A stretch of 64,000 nt of DNA from G965216905 sp965216905 (lineage in GTDB: Bacteria > Actinomycetota > Acidimicrobiia > Spongiisociales > ZC4RG35). The notes below the pieces were generated by a model, which did not search any database, had not been told where the DNA came from, and worked only from the letters and a program-made list of their open reading frames with translations. The stretch is from the NCBI GenBank assembly GCA_965216905.1, contig OZ244213.1, forward strand, positions 124,001 through 188,000, written 5' to 3'. The position numbers and the translations under genes were made by a program. Positions 50,533-59,543 of this stretch are shown one piece after another (within the stretch, counting starts at the first letter, position 1; each line of letters begins with the position of its first letter).

Positions 50533-51369
50533 CTAACCGAAACAGTCGACGCACATCCCCGGTGTCGACGATTCGAGGCGCGTGAGCTTCGTCGACCAAC
50601 AGGTCTGACAGACGAAGGTGTCGGCGGGCCGGGGTTTCGATCGGGATCTGGACTGGGACTTGGACTGGGACTTGGACTGGGACTTGGACTGGGCACCCGG
50701 CGCAGCGCCGGACCTGGCCGACGACGGCTGCCTCCGGTGAGACGCTGGTCGAGATCCCTTTCCTGCGCCGACACGAGTGAAGTGTCTGGTCGGGTCGTGT
50801 TCCTTCTCGGCCGCCCACCACAACGCGTCCAGCACCCACAGATCGACGCCGACCTCTTCGGCGCACATCGTCAGCATCTCGTTCACGACCTGATAGGTCT
50901 CTCCGGTGGAGACCCCGTCGGCCAGCTCCGGCCACATCCCCAGCCGCCGCATGGCCGACTCCGAGATCGTGTTCCAGACGCCGAACGTGTCCGGCTCGAC
51001 CATCAGCAGCATCGGGGTGTAGACAGCCGGGGTGAAACCGGGCAGCTCACCCAACCCGTCGATGCGATGCCGGACCGGCCGAGAATCATCGATGAGGGCC
51101 TCGATGTGGGTCCGGACCACATCGAAACGCCGGAGCAGGCGATCCCGCTCCGGCGCCATGGTCCACCAGTGCTTGTTGTGCTCGTATGAACAGAAGTCGC
51201 CGAGATCGCGTTCGGTCAGGGTGGCCGGGTTCGAGAAGACCGGCTGGAATCTGGCGATGACCGAGTCCCGGTCGCGGATCATCTGGGCCACATCGTTGTG
51301 TCGTCCGGAATCGAGCAGGCTGCGCAGATACCGGAGTGGATCGGCTGGAAGCGGGGCCGCTCGGCTCAT
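50533..51369 (-). CDS. Unknown protein with Gln-Ser-Lys-Ser linker and C-terminal zinc ribbon
   Basis: 278 residues from ATG 51369, which overlaps the enoyl-CoA hydratase stop (ATGA). Residues 1-205 are a helical domain (NPATLTERDLGDFCSYEHNKHWW, GFTPAVYTPMLLMVEPDTFGVWN), vaguely like N-terminal modules of some restriction-type proteins but not assignable. Residues about 230-250 are QSKS repeats and Arg/Ser text. The end FVCQTCWSTKL and GMCVDCFG forms a CxxC...CxxC zinc ribbon. Nucleic-acid binding is plausible. Confidence 0.6.
   Translation of the reverse strand: MSRAAPLPADPLRYLRSLLDSGRHNDVAQMIRDRDSVIARFQPVFSNPATLTERDLGDFCSYEHNKHWWTMAPERDRLLRRFDVVRTHIEALIDDSRPVRHRIDGLGELPGFTPAVYTPMLLMVEPDTFGVWNTISESAMRRLGMWPELADGVSTGETYQVVNEMLTMCAEEVGVDLWVLDALWWAAEKEHDPTRHFTRVGAGKGSRPASHRRQPSSARSGAAPGAQSKSQSKSQSKSQSRSRSKPRPADTFVCQTCWSTKLTRLESSTPGMCVDCFG
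50638..50694 (-). repeat. 12-bp tandem repeat coding QSKS
   Basis: The word GGACTTGGACTG (plus-strand reading) is repeated about four times. It encodes Gln-Ser-Lys-Ser units in the linker before the zinc ribbon. Copy changes would keep the frame and alter only linker length. Confidence 0.8.
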
Positions 51370-52133
51370 GCGTTGCGGAACTCCGCAGCTCGCTTCTCGA
51401 TGAACGCCGCGACTCCCTCTTTGGCGTCTTCGCTCCAGAACACGTCGGTGAACATCTCGGCTTCGACCTTCATGGCGTCCTCCATGGGCCGACCGGCGCC
51501 GAGCTGGAGTGCGCGCTTCGCCGCGGCGATCCCGCGGGTGGCCTTCGTCGCCCACCCGTGAGCATCCTGCACCGCACGCTCGAGGAGGACATCGGGGCCG
51601 TGGACCTGGTCGGCCAGTCCGATCGCCCGGGCCTCTTCGGCAGTGACCTGGCGTCCCGAGTAGACGAGCTCTTTGGCGCGCTGGAAACCCACGATCCGCT
51701 GCAGACGTTGCGTGCCTCCGGCTCCGGGTATCAGGCCGAGCAGGATCTCCGGCTGGCCGACCTTTGCGTCGTCGGCCAGGTACCGGAAGTCGGCTCCCAT
51801 CGCCAGTTCCAGACCACCACCGAGCGCGAACCCGTGAACCGCGGCGATGGTCGGTTTCTCCAACCCTTCCAGCGACCAGATGGCGGCAACCAGTGACGCG
51901 GCCAGCTCCTCCTGCTCGCCGCTTTCGTAGGCCGACTGGAAACCCTTGATGTCGGCGCCGGCCGCGAAGTGCGGCTCCCCGGTGACGACGACCGCCCGAA
52001 TGGTGTCATCCTCACAGCGCTCGAAAGCGGCTTTCAGCTCGACGGACAGCTCTGCCGAGAGCGCATTCACCGGTGGCCGGTCGAGCGTGACGATAGCGAC
52101 CGCACCATCGATCTCGAAGTTGACCAGACTCAT
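51366..52133 (-). CDS. Enoyl-CoA hydratase/isomerase-family protein
   Basis: 255 residues from ATG 52133, with a strong GAGGAGGAA ribosome site. Oxyanion motifs HFAAGADIKGF and HGFALGGGLELAMGADF; both catalytic Glu positions look present (family GGGxE in GGGLELAMG; PEILLGLIPGAGGTQRLQR). It hydrates trans-2-enoyl-CoA in beta-oxidation or related routes. It is part of the run aceK / acyl-CoA synthetase / hydratase / zinc-ribbon protein. Confidence 0.9.
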   Translation of the reverse strand: MSLVNFEIDGAVAIVTLDRPPVNALSAELSVELKAAFERCEDDTIRAVVVTGEPHFAAGADIKGFQSAYESGEQEELAASLVAAIWSLEGLEKPTIAAVHGFALGGGLELAMGADFRYLADDAKVGQPEILLGLIPGAGGTQRLQRIVGFQRAKELVYSGRQVTAEEARAIGLADQVHGPDVLLERAVQDAHGWATKATRGIAAAKRALQLGAGRPMEDAMKVEAEMFTDVFWSEDAKEGVAAFIEKRAAEFRNA

Positions 52134-52162
52134 CCAAGTTCCTCCTCGTTCGTTCGCCGAGA

Positions 52163-54916
52163 CTACGGCAGCAGTGGCTCGGAGACGACTCCGGGGAGGT
52201 CCGACATCTCGGGACTCCATCCCTCGGACAGTGGCTCGATCCTGATCCTCGCGTCGACCACGCGGATGCCATCCCCCGGCTCCAGCACCATCACCGGATT
52301 CAGATCCATCTCGCTGATCTCCGGCAGCGCGGCCACCATCGCGGACACTCGCAACAACGCCTCTCGAACGGCGGGCACGTCTCCCCGGGGCGTGTTGCGA
52401 TACCCCTCCAGCAACGGGGCGCCCTTGATGGCAGCGGTCATCTCGGCGGCATCGACGTCGGTGAGGGGATGCAGTCGGAAGGCTACGTCTTCCAGCAGCT
52501 CGACGTACACCCCGCCGAGCCCGTATACGATCATCGGACCGAAGTTCGGATCCTCGGTGACCCCGATCAAGATCTCGTGCCCACCCGGGATCATCTCCTG
52601 AACGAGGACTCCGTCGAACGAGGCGACGGCCGACGTCACCTGTGCGAACGCATCTCGGATCTCGGCCGCTCCCTCGACGTCGAGACGGATACCACCCACG
52701 TCGGACTTGTGCAGTGCCTCGTCCGAGATCACCTTGAGCACAACCGGTCCTCCGATGCCGGAGGCAGCGGCCACGGCGTCGTCGGCGTTCTCCGCCACGA
52801 CGGACGCCGGCAGGACCAGCCCGAACGCGGACAGAACGGCTTCGACGCGGTTCGGCTCCAGCCAACCGCCCTCGGTACCCAGGTCGGCCAGCGCGGCATC
52901 GATCACCTCCCGAGCAGCACCCACATCCACGTCGTCCAACTCGGGCACGGTTCCGGGATCTCGACCGAGCCACTCCCCATACCGCACGACCCGGGCGAGG
53001 GCACGCGTGGCATCCTCGGGAAACGAGAACGAAGGGATGGTCGAAGTGCGCCCCTCGAGGTGGGCGGCCGCCTCCTCTGCCTGCATGAACACCGAGACGA
53101 CCGGCTTGGGATCCGACGCCTGCTCCACCACCTCGACGAGGGCGGGCGCCACCGTCGCCACGCCTTCGGAGGACGTCGGCACGTAGATCACCACCAGGGC
53201 GTCGATCTCATCGCTGTCCACGAGCGGTTGCAGTACCCGTCGATACTGCTCGGCGCCGGCGCCGGCGATCAGGTCGACGGGATTGGCGGTCGCCGCCTCC
53301 GGTACCAGCGCTTCCCGCAACCGGTCCTGCAGTTCATCGCTGAACTGCGGAAGGCGGAGGCCTTGAGACTCGAGTGCATCGGCCGCCAGAATGGCCGGCC
53401 CGCCCGCGTTGGTCACGATGCCGACACGCCGACCGTGGGGAATCGGTTGGCGCGCCAGCATGCTCCCCACCGCGAACATCTCCTCCAGCGTGTCGACCCG
53501 AATCACCCCTGACTGCAAGAACAAGGCATCGACCGCCGAGTCGGTGGAAGCCAGCGCCCCGGTGTGCGACGACGCTGCCCGCGACCCTGCTCCCGTCCTT
53601 CCCGACTTCACTGCGATGATCGGCTTCTTTCGGGCGATCCGCCGAGCGAGCCGTCCGAACCTCCTCGGACTCCCAAACGATTCCAGATACAGCAGGATGA
53701 CGTCGGTCGATGGGTCGTCCTCCCAGAACATGAGGAGATCGTTGCCGCTCACGTCCGCCTTGTTCCCCACCGACACGAACTGGGAGATGCCGATGCCGTG
53801 CCGGCGGGCGAACTCGAGAATGGCGATCCCGAGCGCACCGGATTGGCTGGACATGGCGATGTTGCCCGCCGGGGGGAAGACCGGAGCAAAGGTGCCGTTC
53901 AGAGTCGACTCGGAAGCGGTGTTGAGGATTCCCATGCAGTTGGGGCCCACCATCCGCATGCCGTACCAGCGAACCGTCGAGAGCAGCTCGCGTTCCCGAT
54001 CGGCACCGTCGCCGCCCGTCTCGGAGAAACCGGCCGAGATGACGACCAGCCCGCGAACGCCATGCTCTCCGCATTCCTTCACGACGTTCAGAACGTGCTC
54101 GGCCGGAACGACGATGAATGCCAGATCGATCTGGTCGGGAATGTCGGCCACCGACGGATACGCTCGAACGGAGTTCACGACTTGCGCCGTTGCATTGACC
54201 GGGTACAACGCCCCGGCGGTGCCGGTATGGAGCAGGTTTCGGAACAGGGTGTTCCCGATCGATCCGGGACGCGTCGATGCACCGATGACCGCGATGGCGC
54301 GGGGATAGAAGAGCGGGAGGATCGAGGCGGCCACAGCCCGCTTCTCTCGGTGCTCGGCCGCCGACCGAGCGTCATCGGTCAAGGCCACCGGGAAGTCCAC
54401 GGTGTAGATGCCGTCGTCGATGGTTCTGGTCAGCTCGTATCCCGAGTTGCGAAACACCCGGACCATCTGGACGTTCTCAGGGAGGACGAAGGCACGAAAA
54501 CCCTGAACCCCTCGCTGGCGGGCGTGGGTCGTCAGGATCTGGAGGAGTTCGGTCCCCAGTCCCCGGCCCTGCTGGTCGTCGGCCACCGCAAAGGCCACCT
54601 CGGCGATCGATCGGTCTTCTCCGAGACGGTCGTACCGGCCGACGGCGATCATCCGATCCTCGTCGACCGCGATGAGGGCCATGCGGTTGCGGTAATCGAC
54701 GTTGGTGAAGTACTCGACCTCCTCGGGGGCGAGCGACCGCTTGATCCGGAAGAACCGGAAGTAGCGACTCTCCGGTCCCAGCCGCTCGAAGAACTCGACG
54801 ATCAGGTCGCCGTCCGAAGGAAGGATTGGACGGATGGTGGCAACCGAACCATCTCTGAGGACCACTTCCAACTCATACTCTTCGGGGTAACCCTCGGGTC
54901 TCTGGGTCATGCCCAC
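52163..54916 (-). CDS. GNAT acetyltransferase fused to NDP-forming acyl-CoA synthetase
   Basis: 917 residues. A GNAT domain comes first (residues about 15-180: FAVADDQQGRGLGTELLQILTTHARQ), then a CoA-binding domain (PRAIAVIGASTRPGSIGNTLF), succinyl-CoA-synthetase-like ligase parts (SQSGALGIAILEFARRHGIG, SGRTGAGSRAASSHTGALAST) and a C-terminal ATP-grasp domain (GGPVVLKVISDEALHKSDVGGI). The order is opposite to E. coli PatZ, where GNAT is C-terminal. It may acetylate proteins, make acetyl-CoA, or both. It starts 10 bases before the aceK stop, so the two are translationally linked. Confidence 0.88.
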   Translation of the reverse strand: MGMTQRPEGYPEEYELEVVLRDGSVATIRPILPSDGDLIVEFFERLGPESRYFRFFRIKRSLAPEEVEYFTNVDYRNRMALIAVDEDRMIAVGRYDRLGEDRSIAEVAFAVADDQQGRGLGTELLQILTTHARQRGVQGFRAFVLPENVQMVRVFRNSGYELTRTIDDGIYTVDFPVALTDDARSAAEHREKRAVAASILPLFYPRAIAVIGASTRPGSIGNTLFRNLLHTGTAGALYPVNATAQVVNSVRAYPSVADIPDQIDLAFIVVPAEHVLNVVKECGEHGVRGLVVISAGFSETGGDGADRERELLSTVRWYGMRMVGPNCMGILNTASESTLNGTFAPVFPPAGNIAMSSQSGALGIAILEFARRHGIGISQFVSVGNKADVSGNDLLMFWEDDPSTDVILLYLESFGSPRRFGRLARRIARKKPIIAVKSGRTGAGSRAASSHTGALASTDSAVDALFLQSGVIRVDTLEEMFAVGSMLARQPIPHGRRVGIVTNAGGPAILAADALESQGLRLPQFSDELQDRLREALVPEAATANPVDLIAGAGAEQYRRVLQPLVDSDEIDALVVIYVPTSSEGVATVAPALVEVVEQASDPKPVVSVFMQAEEAAAHLEGRTSTIPSFSFPEDATRALARVVRYGEWLGRDPGTVPELDDVDVGAAREVIDAALADLGTEGGWLEPNRVEAVLSAFGLVLPASVVAENADDAVAAASGIGGPVVLKVISDEALHKSDVGGIRLDVEGAAEIRDAFAQVTSAVASFDGVLVQEMIPGGHEILIGVTEDPNFGPMIVYGLGGVYVELLEDVAFRLHPLTDVDAAEMTAAIKGAPLLEGYRNTPRGDVPAVREALLRVSAMVAALPEISEMDLNPVMVLEPGDGIRVVDARIRIEPLSEGWSPEMSDLPGVVSEPLLP

Positions 54917-56661
54917 CTCACCTCTCTCAATCGCGCCTCATCGGCGTACGGGAAGATCTCGATCTGTTCCCCCCCGGCCACCCGACGTTGCCAGTCACGC
55001 CAGGTGCGGAAGTCGAAGAGGTCGGCATGGCAGTCGAGGAACGCTCGGCGGAGATCCCCCTGCAACCCGAGGAACGTCTCGAACTCCTCCGGAAACACAT
55101 CACCGGGCCCAACGCTGAACCACGGTTCGGCGGCCATCTCGTCATCGATGGACAGCGACTGCGGAATCGCTCGAAACTGGCAGTCTTCGAGCGGAACGAG
55201 CTCGTCGTAGTCGTAGAACACCACCCGGCCGTGCCGGGTCACGCCGAAGTTCTTCAGGAGCATGTCTCCGGGGAAGATCCCGCTCACCGCCAGATCGCCG
55301 ATCGCCCGGCCGTAGTCGAGCACCGCCTGGCGAGCGGCTGCCGGCTCGGACTCGGCCAAGTACACATCCAGCGGTGTGACGCGACGCTCCAGGTAGGCGT
55401 GGGCGATGGTGAGGACCTCACCATCCGTCGACACCGTCCGCGCACAGGCGTCCAGCAGGGTCTCGCGGAGCTCGTCGTCGAAGCGCTCGACCGGAAACTC
55501 CAGGTGCTCGAACTCCTGGGCGTCCACCAGTCTGCCCGCCCGATCGTGGCGGAACACGAAGCGATACTTCGACATGACTTGATCCCGGGAGACCTGTTTT
55601 GGCGCACCGAATCGGTCGCGGATGACCTTCACCACCACGTCGAATCCTGGCAGGGTGAAGACCACCATCACCAGTCCCTCGGTTCCCCGGGCGATCTCGA
55701 AGCGCTCACCGGAGAACGCCATGTGCCGTCGTAACTCCCGGTACAGCTCGGTCTTCCCGTGTTTGTTGTGACCGATGGCGATGTAGAGCTCCGCTCGGCG
55801 CTTCCTCGGCATCAGCGTTGCCAGATAGTGCACCAACGGGTTGGGCGCACCCCAATCGACGTGGAAGTACGACCTCGTGAACGAGAAGAGAATGCTCACC
55901 TGGTTCTCGGTGAGGAGAACGGCATCGACCACCACGCCGTCGGCGGCATGGGCGAGGGCGAGGACGAGCGGAATCACCTGGGAGCCCGAGTACAGCCGGC
56001 CGATCACATACGCGTTTCTTCCCCGATAGAACACCGGCCGGAGCACATCCGCCCGGTCGATGCGTTTGAGGCCACCCACCCGCCGAAGCCGATCATCGAT
56101 CCGTTCGGCGGCCAGCGCGCTGTCCTCCGCCATATTCCGGAAGGGAGCGCCGATGTCGGCCGAACCGAGCACCTCCTCGACGAGCTCAGCGGTCGCCACG
56201 CCTCCGTCGAAGGTACGGAAGACGGGCTCGGCGGGTTCGATGGGAGGGGCATCGAAATCGGTGTCGACGAACTCGATTCGCGGGTCGACGCCGACCGTCG
56301 AGAAGATCCGTCTGGTGACGGAGTTGAAGAACGTCTCTGCCAGATCCCAGTCCGAACGATTCTGGATGGCGCCCGAGTAGACCGCCTTCATCGCCATCCA
56401 GATCATGCGATCTTCGAGCCGAGACCCGAGTATGCGACGGACGTCGGCGGCCACCTCGGTGGCGATGCTCGTGTACAAGCCCAGCCGTTCCCGCTGATCC
56501 GAGGCCATGCCATCCCAGTCGCGTTCGGCGAAGCGCAACCGGGCTCGCCGGGTCACGATCAGAAACCGATCGGAGAAGCTCGCCCAACCGCCTCCGATCG
56601 AACGGGCAGCGAGGTTGGCGAGTCTCGAGTCGGAGAGCGGAACCGACTGGGCCTGGGTCAC
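54907..56661 (-). CDS. aceK: Isocitrate dehydrogenase kinase/phosphatase
   Basis: 584 residues, close to E. coli AceK (578). Motifs: RSDWDLAETFFNSVTRRIFS, GSQVIPLVLALAH, TRSYFHVDW, EGLVMVVFTLPGFDVVVKVI (ATP site), FPGDMLLKNFGVTRHGRVVF then YDYDE (metal site), and EPWFSVGPGDVFPEEF. It switches isocitrate dehydrogenase off by phosphorylation when acetate is the carbon source. GTG 56661 lies 6 bases after TACCGT. Its target gene and aceA/aceB are not in the window. AceK is best known from Proteobacteria. Confidence 0.92.
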   Translation of the reverse strand: MTQAQSVPLSDSRLANLAARSIGGGWASFSDRFLIVTRRARLRFAERDWDGMASDQRERLGLYTSIATEVAADVRRILGSRLEDRMIWMAMKAVYSGAIQNRSDWDLAETFFNSVTRRIFSTVGVDPRIEFVDTDFDAPPIEPAEPVFRTFDGGVATAELVEEVLGSADIGAPFRNMAEDSALAAERIDDRLRRVGGLKRIDRADVLRPVFYRGRNAYVIGRLYSGSQVIPLVLALAHAADGVVVDAVLLTENQVSILFSFTRSYFHVDWGAPNPLVHYLATLMPRKRRAELYIAIGHNKHGKTELYRELRRHMAFSGERFEIARGTEGLVMVVFTLPGFDVVVKVIRDRFGAPKQVSRDQVMSKYRFVFRHDRAGRLVDAQEFEHLEFPVERFDDELRETLLDACARTVSTDGEVLTIAHAYLERRVTPLDVYLAESEPAAARQAVLDYGRAIGDLAVSGIFPGDMLLKNFGVTRHGRVVFYDYDELVPLEDCQFRAIPQSLSIDDEMAAEPWFSVGPGDVFPEEFETFLGLQGDLRRAFLDCHADLFDFRTWRDWQRRVAGGEQIEIFPYADEARLREVRWA

Positions 56662-56667
56662 ACCTAC

Positions 56668-56673
56668 ACGGTA
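56668..56673 (-). promoter_or_regulatory. -10 hexamer TACCGT, leaderless type, for the aceK run
   Basis: Ends 6 bases before GTG 56661 and decides that start over an ATG 66 bases further upstream. Confidence 0.5.
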
Positions 56674-56782
56674 GGACACGAAACACACTGGAAAAGAACT
56701 CGCCGCGGAACAGAAACGCGACCGCAACGCTCCGGCAAAGCGCCGGCCATACCTTGACGCTCAATCGAAATCGGGAGCGATC

Positions 56783-58147
56783 ATGAAGAGACGTATCCGC
56801 CGAGCCGGTCTGCTCGGGATCCTCGTATCCGGGGCGCTCGCCGGTCCGTTGGCCGGACCGGCGTTCGCCCAGCAAGCACCGACCACGGAGCAGGTGGCGA
56901 TCGCGGTCGACACCCTCTGGATCGTCGTCGCCGGCATCCTGGTGTTCTTGATGCAGGCCGGATTCACGCTGGTCGAAGCGGGGTTCACCCGGGCCAAGAA
57001 CACCGCGAACATCGTGATGAAGAACTTCATGGACTTCTCGGTCGGGGCGCTCGTGTACTGGGCCATCGGGTTCGGCCTGGCGTACGGCGGGTCGACCCTG
57101 GGCGGATTCGTTGCCTACGGAGGCGTCGGCGACTCGTTCTTCATCTCGGACCGGGCGCTCAGCCCGAGTTGGTTCTTTCAGGTGGTGTTCGCCGCCACCG
57201 CCGCCACCATCGTCTCCGGTGCGATGGCCGAGCGCACCAAGTTCTCGGCCTACCTGTTGTACACGCCGTTCATCACCGGACTCATCTACCCGATCGTGAC
57301 GCACTGGGCCTGGTACGGCGAGGGGGGATGGCTGTTCGACCTCGGCTTCGTCGACTTCGCCGGGTCCGGACTGGTTCACCTGACAGGTGGCGTGGCGGCA
57401 CTGGCCGGTGTGAGAATCATCGGTCCTCGGATCGGGAAGTTCGACGAGGACGGGCGTCCGCAGCCGATTCCGGGTCACAGCCTCATGCTCGGTGCACTCG
57501 GTGTCTTCATCCTCTGGTTCGGCTGGTACGGATTCAACGGTGGCTCCACGCTGGCGGCGGTCGATGCCGATTTCGCGTCCGTGGCCGTCACCACCACGTT
57601 GGCGGCTTCGGCCGGCGCGCTGGCGGCCATGATCACGGCCTGGGCGTACCCGGTGTTCGGGAGGCCGGATCCCGGAATGACGTTGAACGGCGCGCTCGGA
57701 GGATTGGTCGGAATCACCGCCGGAACCGCCGGCGTCTCCAACCCGGCGGCCGTACTCATCGGTGCAACGGCCGGGGTGCTCGTGGTGCTGTCGATCGTCG
57801 CGGTGGAACGGTTCCGGCTCGACGATCCGGTGGGAGCGATCAGCGTCCACGGTGTCTGCGGAGTCTGGGGGCTGGTCGCCGTGGGGTTGTTCGACACGTC
57901 CGGCGGACTGCTGACCGGCGGTGGTGCGGAACTCATCGGTGTCCAGTTCCTCGGTGCGAGCGCCATCATCGTCTGGACCTTCCTGACCTCCACGTTCGTC
58001 TTCGGTTTGATCGACCGGACGCTCGGTCTCCGGGTGTCCCCGGAGGAAGAGCTGGAAGGGCTGGATCGGATCGAACACGGAGCGGCGGCGTACCCCGAGT
58101 TCATGGAGCAGATCGCCGACGCCTCGGTGCTCGATCCCATCCCCTGA
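56783..58147 (+). CDS. amtB: Ammonium transporter (Amt/MEP/Rh family)
   Basis: 454 residues. Signal-like N-terminus (GILVSGALAGPLAGPAFA), then eleven-helix Amt core: GFTLVEAGFTRAKNTANIVMKN, VYWAIGFGLAYG, twin pore His in IVTHWAWYG and SVHGVCGVWG, and HSLMLGALGVFILWFGWYGFNGGST. It conducts ammonium into the cell. GGGAG lies before the ATG. No glnK/glnB is adjacent, which is unusual since the pair is normally linked. The next gene downstream is an AOS aminotransferase. Confidence 0.94.
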   Translation: MKRRIRRAGLLGILVSGALAGPLAGPAFAQQAPTTEQVAIAVDTLWIVVAGILVFLMQAGFTLVEAGFTRAKNTANIVMKNFMDFSVGALVYWAIGFGLAYGGSTLGGFVAYGGVGDSFFISDRALSPSWFFQVVFAATAATIVSGAMAERTKFSAYLLYTPFITGLIYPIVTHWAWYGEGGWLFDLGFVDFAGSGLVHLTGGVAALAGVRIIGPRIGKFDEDGRPQPIPGHSLMLGALGVFILWFGWYGFNGGSTLAAVDADFASVAVTTTLAASAGALAAMITAWAYPVFGRPDPGMTLNGALGGLVGITAGTAGVSNPAAVLIGATAGVLVVLSIVAVERFRLDDPVGAISVHGVCGVWGLVAVGLFDTSGGLLTGGGAELIGVQFLGASAIIVWTFLTSTFVFGLIDRTLGLRVSPEEELEGLDRIEHGAAAYPEFMEQIADASVLDPIP

Positions 58148-58186
58148 GACGGCTCGACCGGTCTCGGAACCGGCGCCGATTGGAAC

Positions 58187-58220
58187 AAGCCCCCGGGAGC
58201 CGCTAGCTTGCCGGGGGCTT
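58187..58220 (+). terminator. Strong GC hairpin after amtB
   Basis: Perfect 10-bp stem AAGCCCCCGG (58187-58196) and CCGGGGGCTT (58211-58220) with a 14-base loop. No T-tract follows. It lies 40 bp after the amtB stop and 48 bp before the next start, so it could terminate amtB or attenuate the AOS-family gene. Confidence 0.5.
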
Positions 58221-58268
58221 CTGGGCGAGTCGGGCTGGCATGACGCACCCACGAGGAGGGGACTACCC

Positions 58269-59543
58269 ATGCGCTCTGGCAGCGCCACCACCCACGCCCG
58301 GCTTCTTCGCCTGTTCCGCCGCCACTCCGAGACCGCCCAGGCGGCGCGTCTGTCCAGGGTCAGGGTCGACGACGACGTCCTGAGGGGCGACATCGTCACC
58401 GTCGACGGCAGCCCGCTCGTCAACTTCGGATCTTGCGCGTATCTCGGCCTCAACCTGGACGAACGACTCAAGAACGGTGCCGTCCTGGCCATCGATCGGT
58501 ACGGGCCGGTGTTCTCGAGTTCCACCGCCTACACCTCGATTCCCCTGTACACCGAGCTCGAGGACGCCCTCTCCCGCATCACCGAGCGACATGTGGTCGT
58601 GTCCGCCACCACCACGCTGGCTCACCTGGCCTGCCTTCCCGTTCTGGTGGGACCCGACGACGTCGTGGTCGTCGACGCGCAGGCCCACGCCTCCGTCCAC
58701 ATGGCGACGCAACAACTGGCGGCGGAATCGGTGCCGATCACCGTGGTCGCCCACAACGACTTCACCGACCTCGATGCCGCCCTCGAGACGCTGACGGGCC
58801 GTCACGAGCGCGTGTGGTATCTGGCAGACGGGATCTATTCGATGTACGGCGACACGGTTCCCGTGGAAGCACTGCGAACGAGACTGGACCGACATCCCAA
58901 CCTGTGGGCGTACATCGATGATGCCCACGGCTTTGGCTGGTACGGAAGGAACGGCCGGGGTCTGGTCTTGGAGGACCTCGGGCACCACGATCGCGTGATC
59001 GTGGCTGCATCACTCGCCAAGTCGTTCGGCTCGGGGGGAGGTGCACTCTTCTTCCCCGATGCAGCAACCGCCGAGCGGGTGCTGATGCTCGGCGGTACGC
59101 TCACATTCTCGGGTCCGATGCATCCGGCCGAGCTGGGAGCGGCGGTGGCGTCGGCGGGTGTCCATCTCTCCGAAACCCACGCCGAGCTGCGTCGCCGGAT
59201 CGACGCACAGATCGATCTGGTGGCCACGACGGCGATGCGGCTCGGCCTACCGCTTCACAACGTCGATCACACGCCGATCTGGTTCCTTCAGGTCGGGCGG
59301 CACGACGCCGCCCTGGAGCTCGGTGTCCGGATGATGAAGGAGGGATTCTTCCTGAATCTGGCGTCCTTCCCGGCGGTGCCGCCCAACCGCAGCGGACTGC
59401 GCTTCACCAACACCCTGTACCACTCGGCGGATCAGATCGTGTCGATGCTCGAGGCGCTCCGCACGAACCTCGACCTGGTCGGAGCGGCCACCACCGGCCT
59501 CGACATCGACCTGACCAATTCTCAGGAGGCTCGAGCCACCTGA
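58269..59543 (+). CDS. Alpha-oxoamine synthase-family PLP enzyme (AONS/KBL/SPT-like)
   Basis: 424 residues, start after AGGAGGGG. Motifs: LVNFGSCAYLGLNLDERLK, TAYTSIPLYTELEDAL, YIDDAHGFGWYGRNGRG and VAASLAKSFGSGGGAL (PLP Lys). Family members condense an amino acid with an acyl-CoA: 8-amino-7-oxononanoate, 2-amino-3-ketobutyrate or 3-ketosphinganine synthesis. An N-terminal 40-residue extension and the lack of biotin genes leave the substrate open. The 3' end overlaps the convergent kinase gene by 22 bp. Confidence 0.82.
   Translation: MRSGSATTHARLLRLFRRHSETAQAARLSRVRVDDDVLRGDIVTVDGSPLVNFGSCAYLGLNLDERLKNGAVLAIDRYGPVFSSSTAYTSIPLYTELEDALSRITERHVVVSATTTLAHLACLPVLVGPDDVVVVDAQAHASVHMATQQLAAESVPITVVAHNDFTDLDAALETLTGRHERVWYLADGIYSMYGDTVPVEALRTRLDRHPNLWAYIDDAHGFGWYGRNGRGLVLEDLGHHDRVIVAASLAKSFGSGGGALFFPDAATAERVLMLGGTLTFSGPMHPAELGAAVASAGVHLSETHAELRRRIDAQIDLVATTAMRLGLPLHNVDHTPIWFLQVGRHDAALELGVRMMKEGFFLNLASFPAVPPNRSGLRFTNTLYHSADQIVSMLEALRTNLDLVGAATTGLDIDLTNSQEARAT

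Noticed and set aside
56186..58525. Minus-strand 779-codon frame
   Set aside because: It covers amtB antisense and the start of aceK in another frame. Both real genes have unmistakable motifs.
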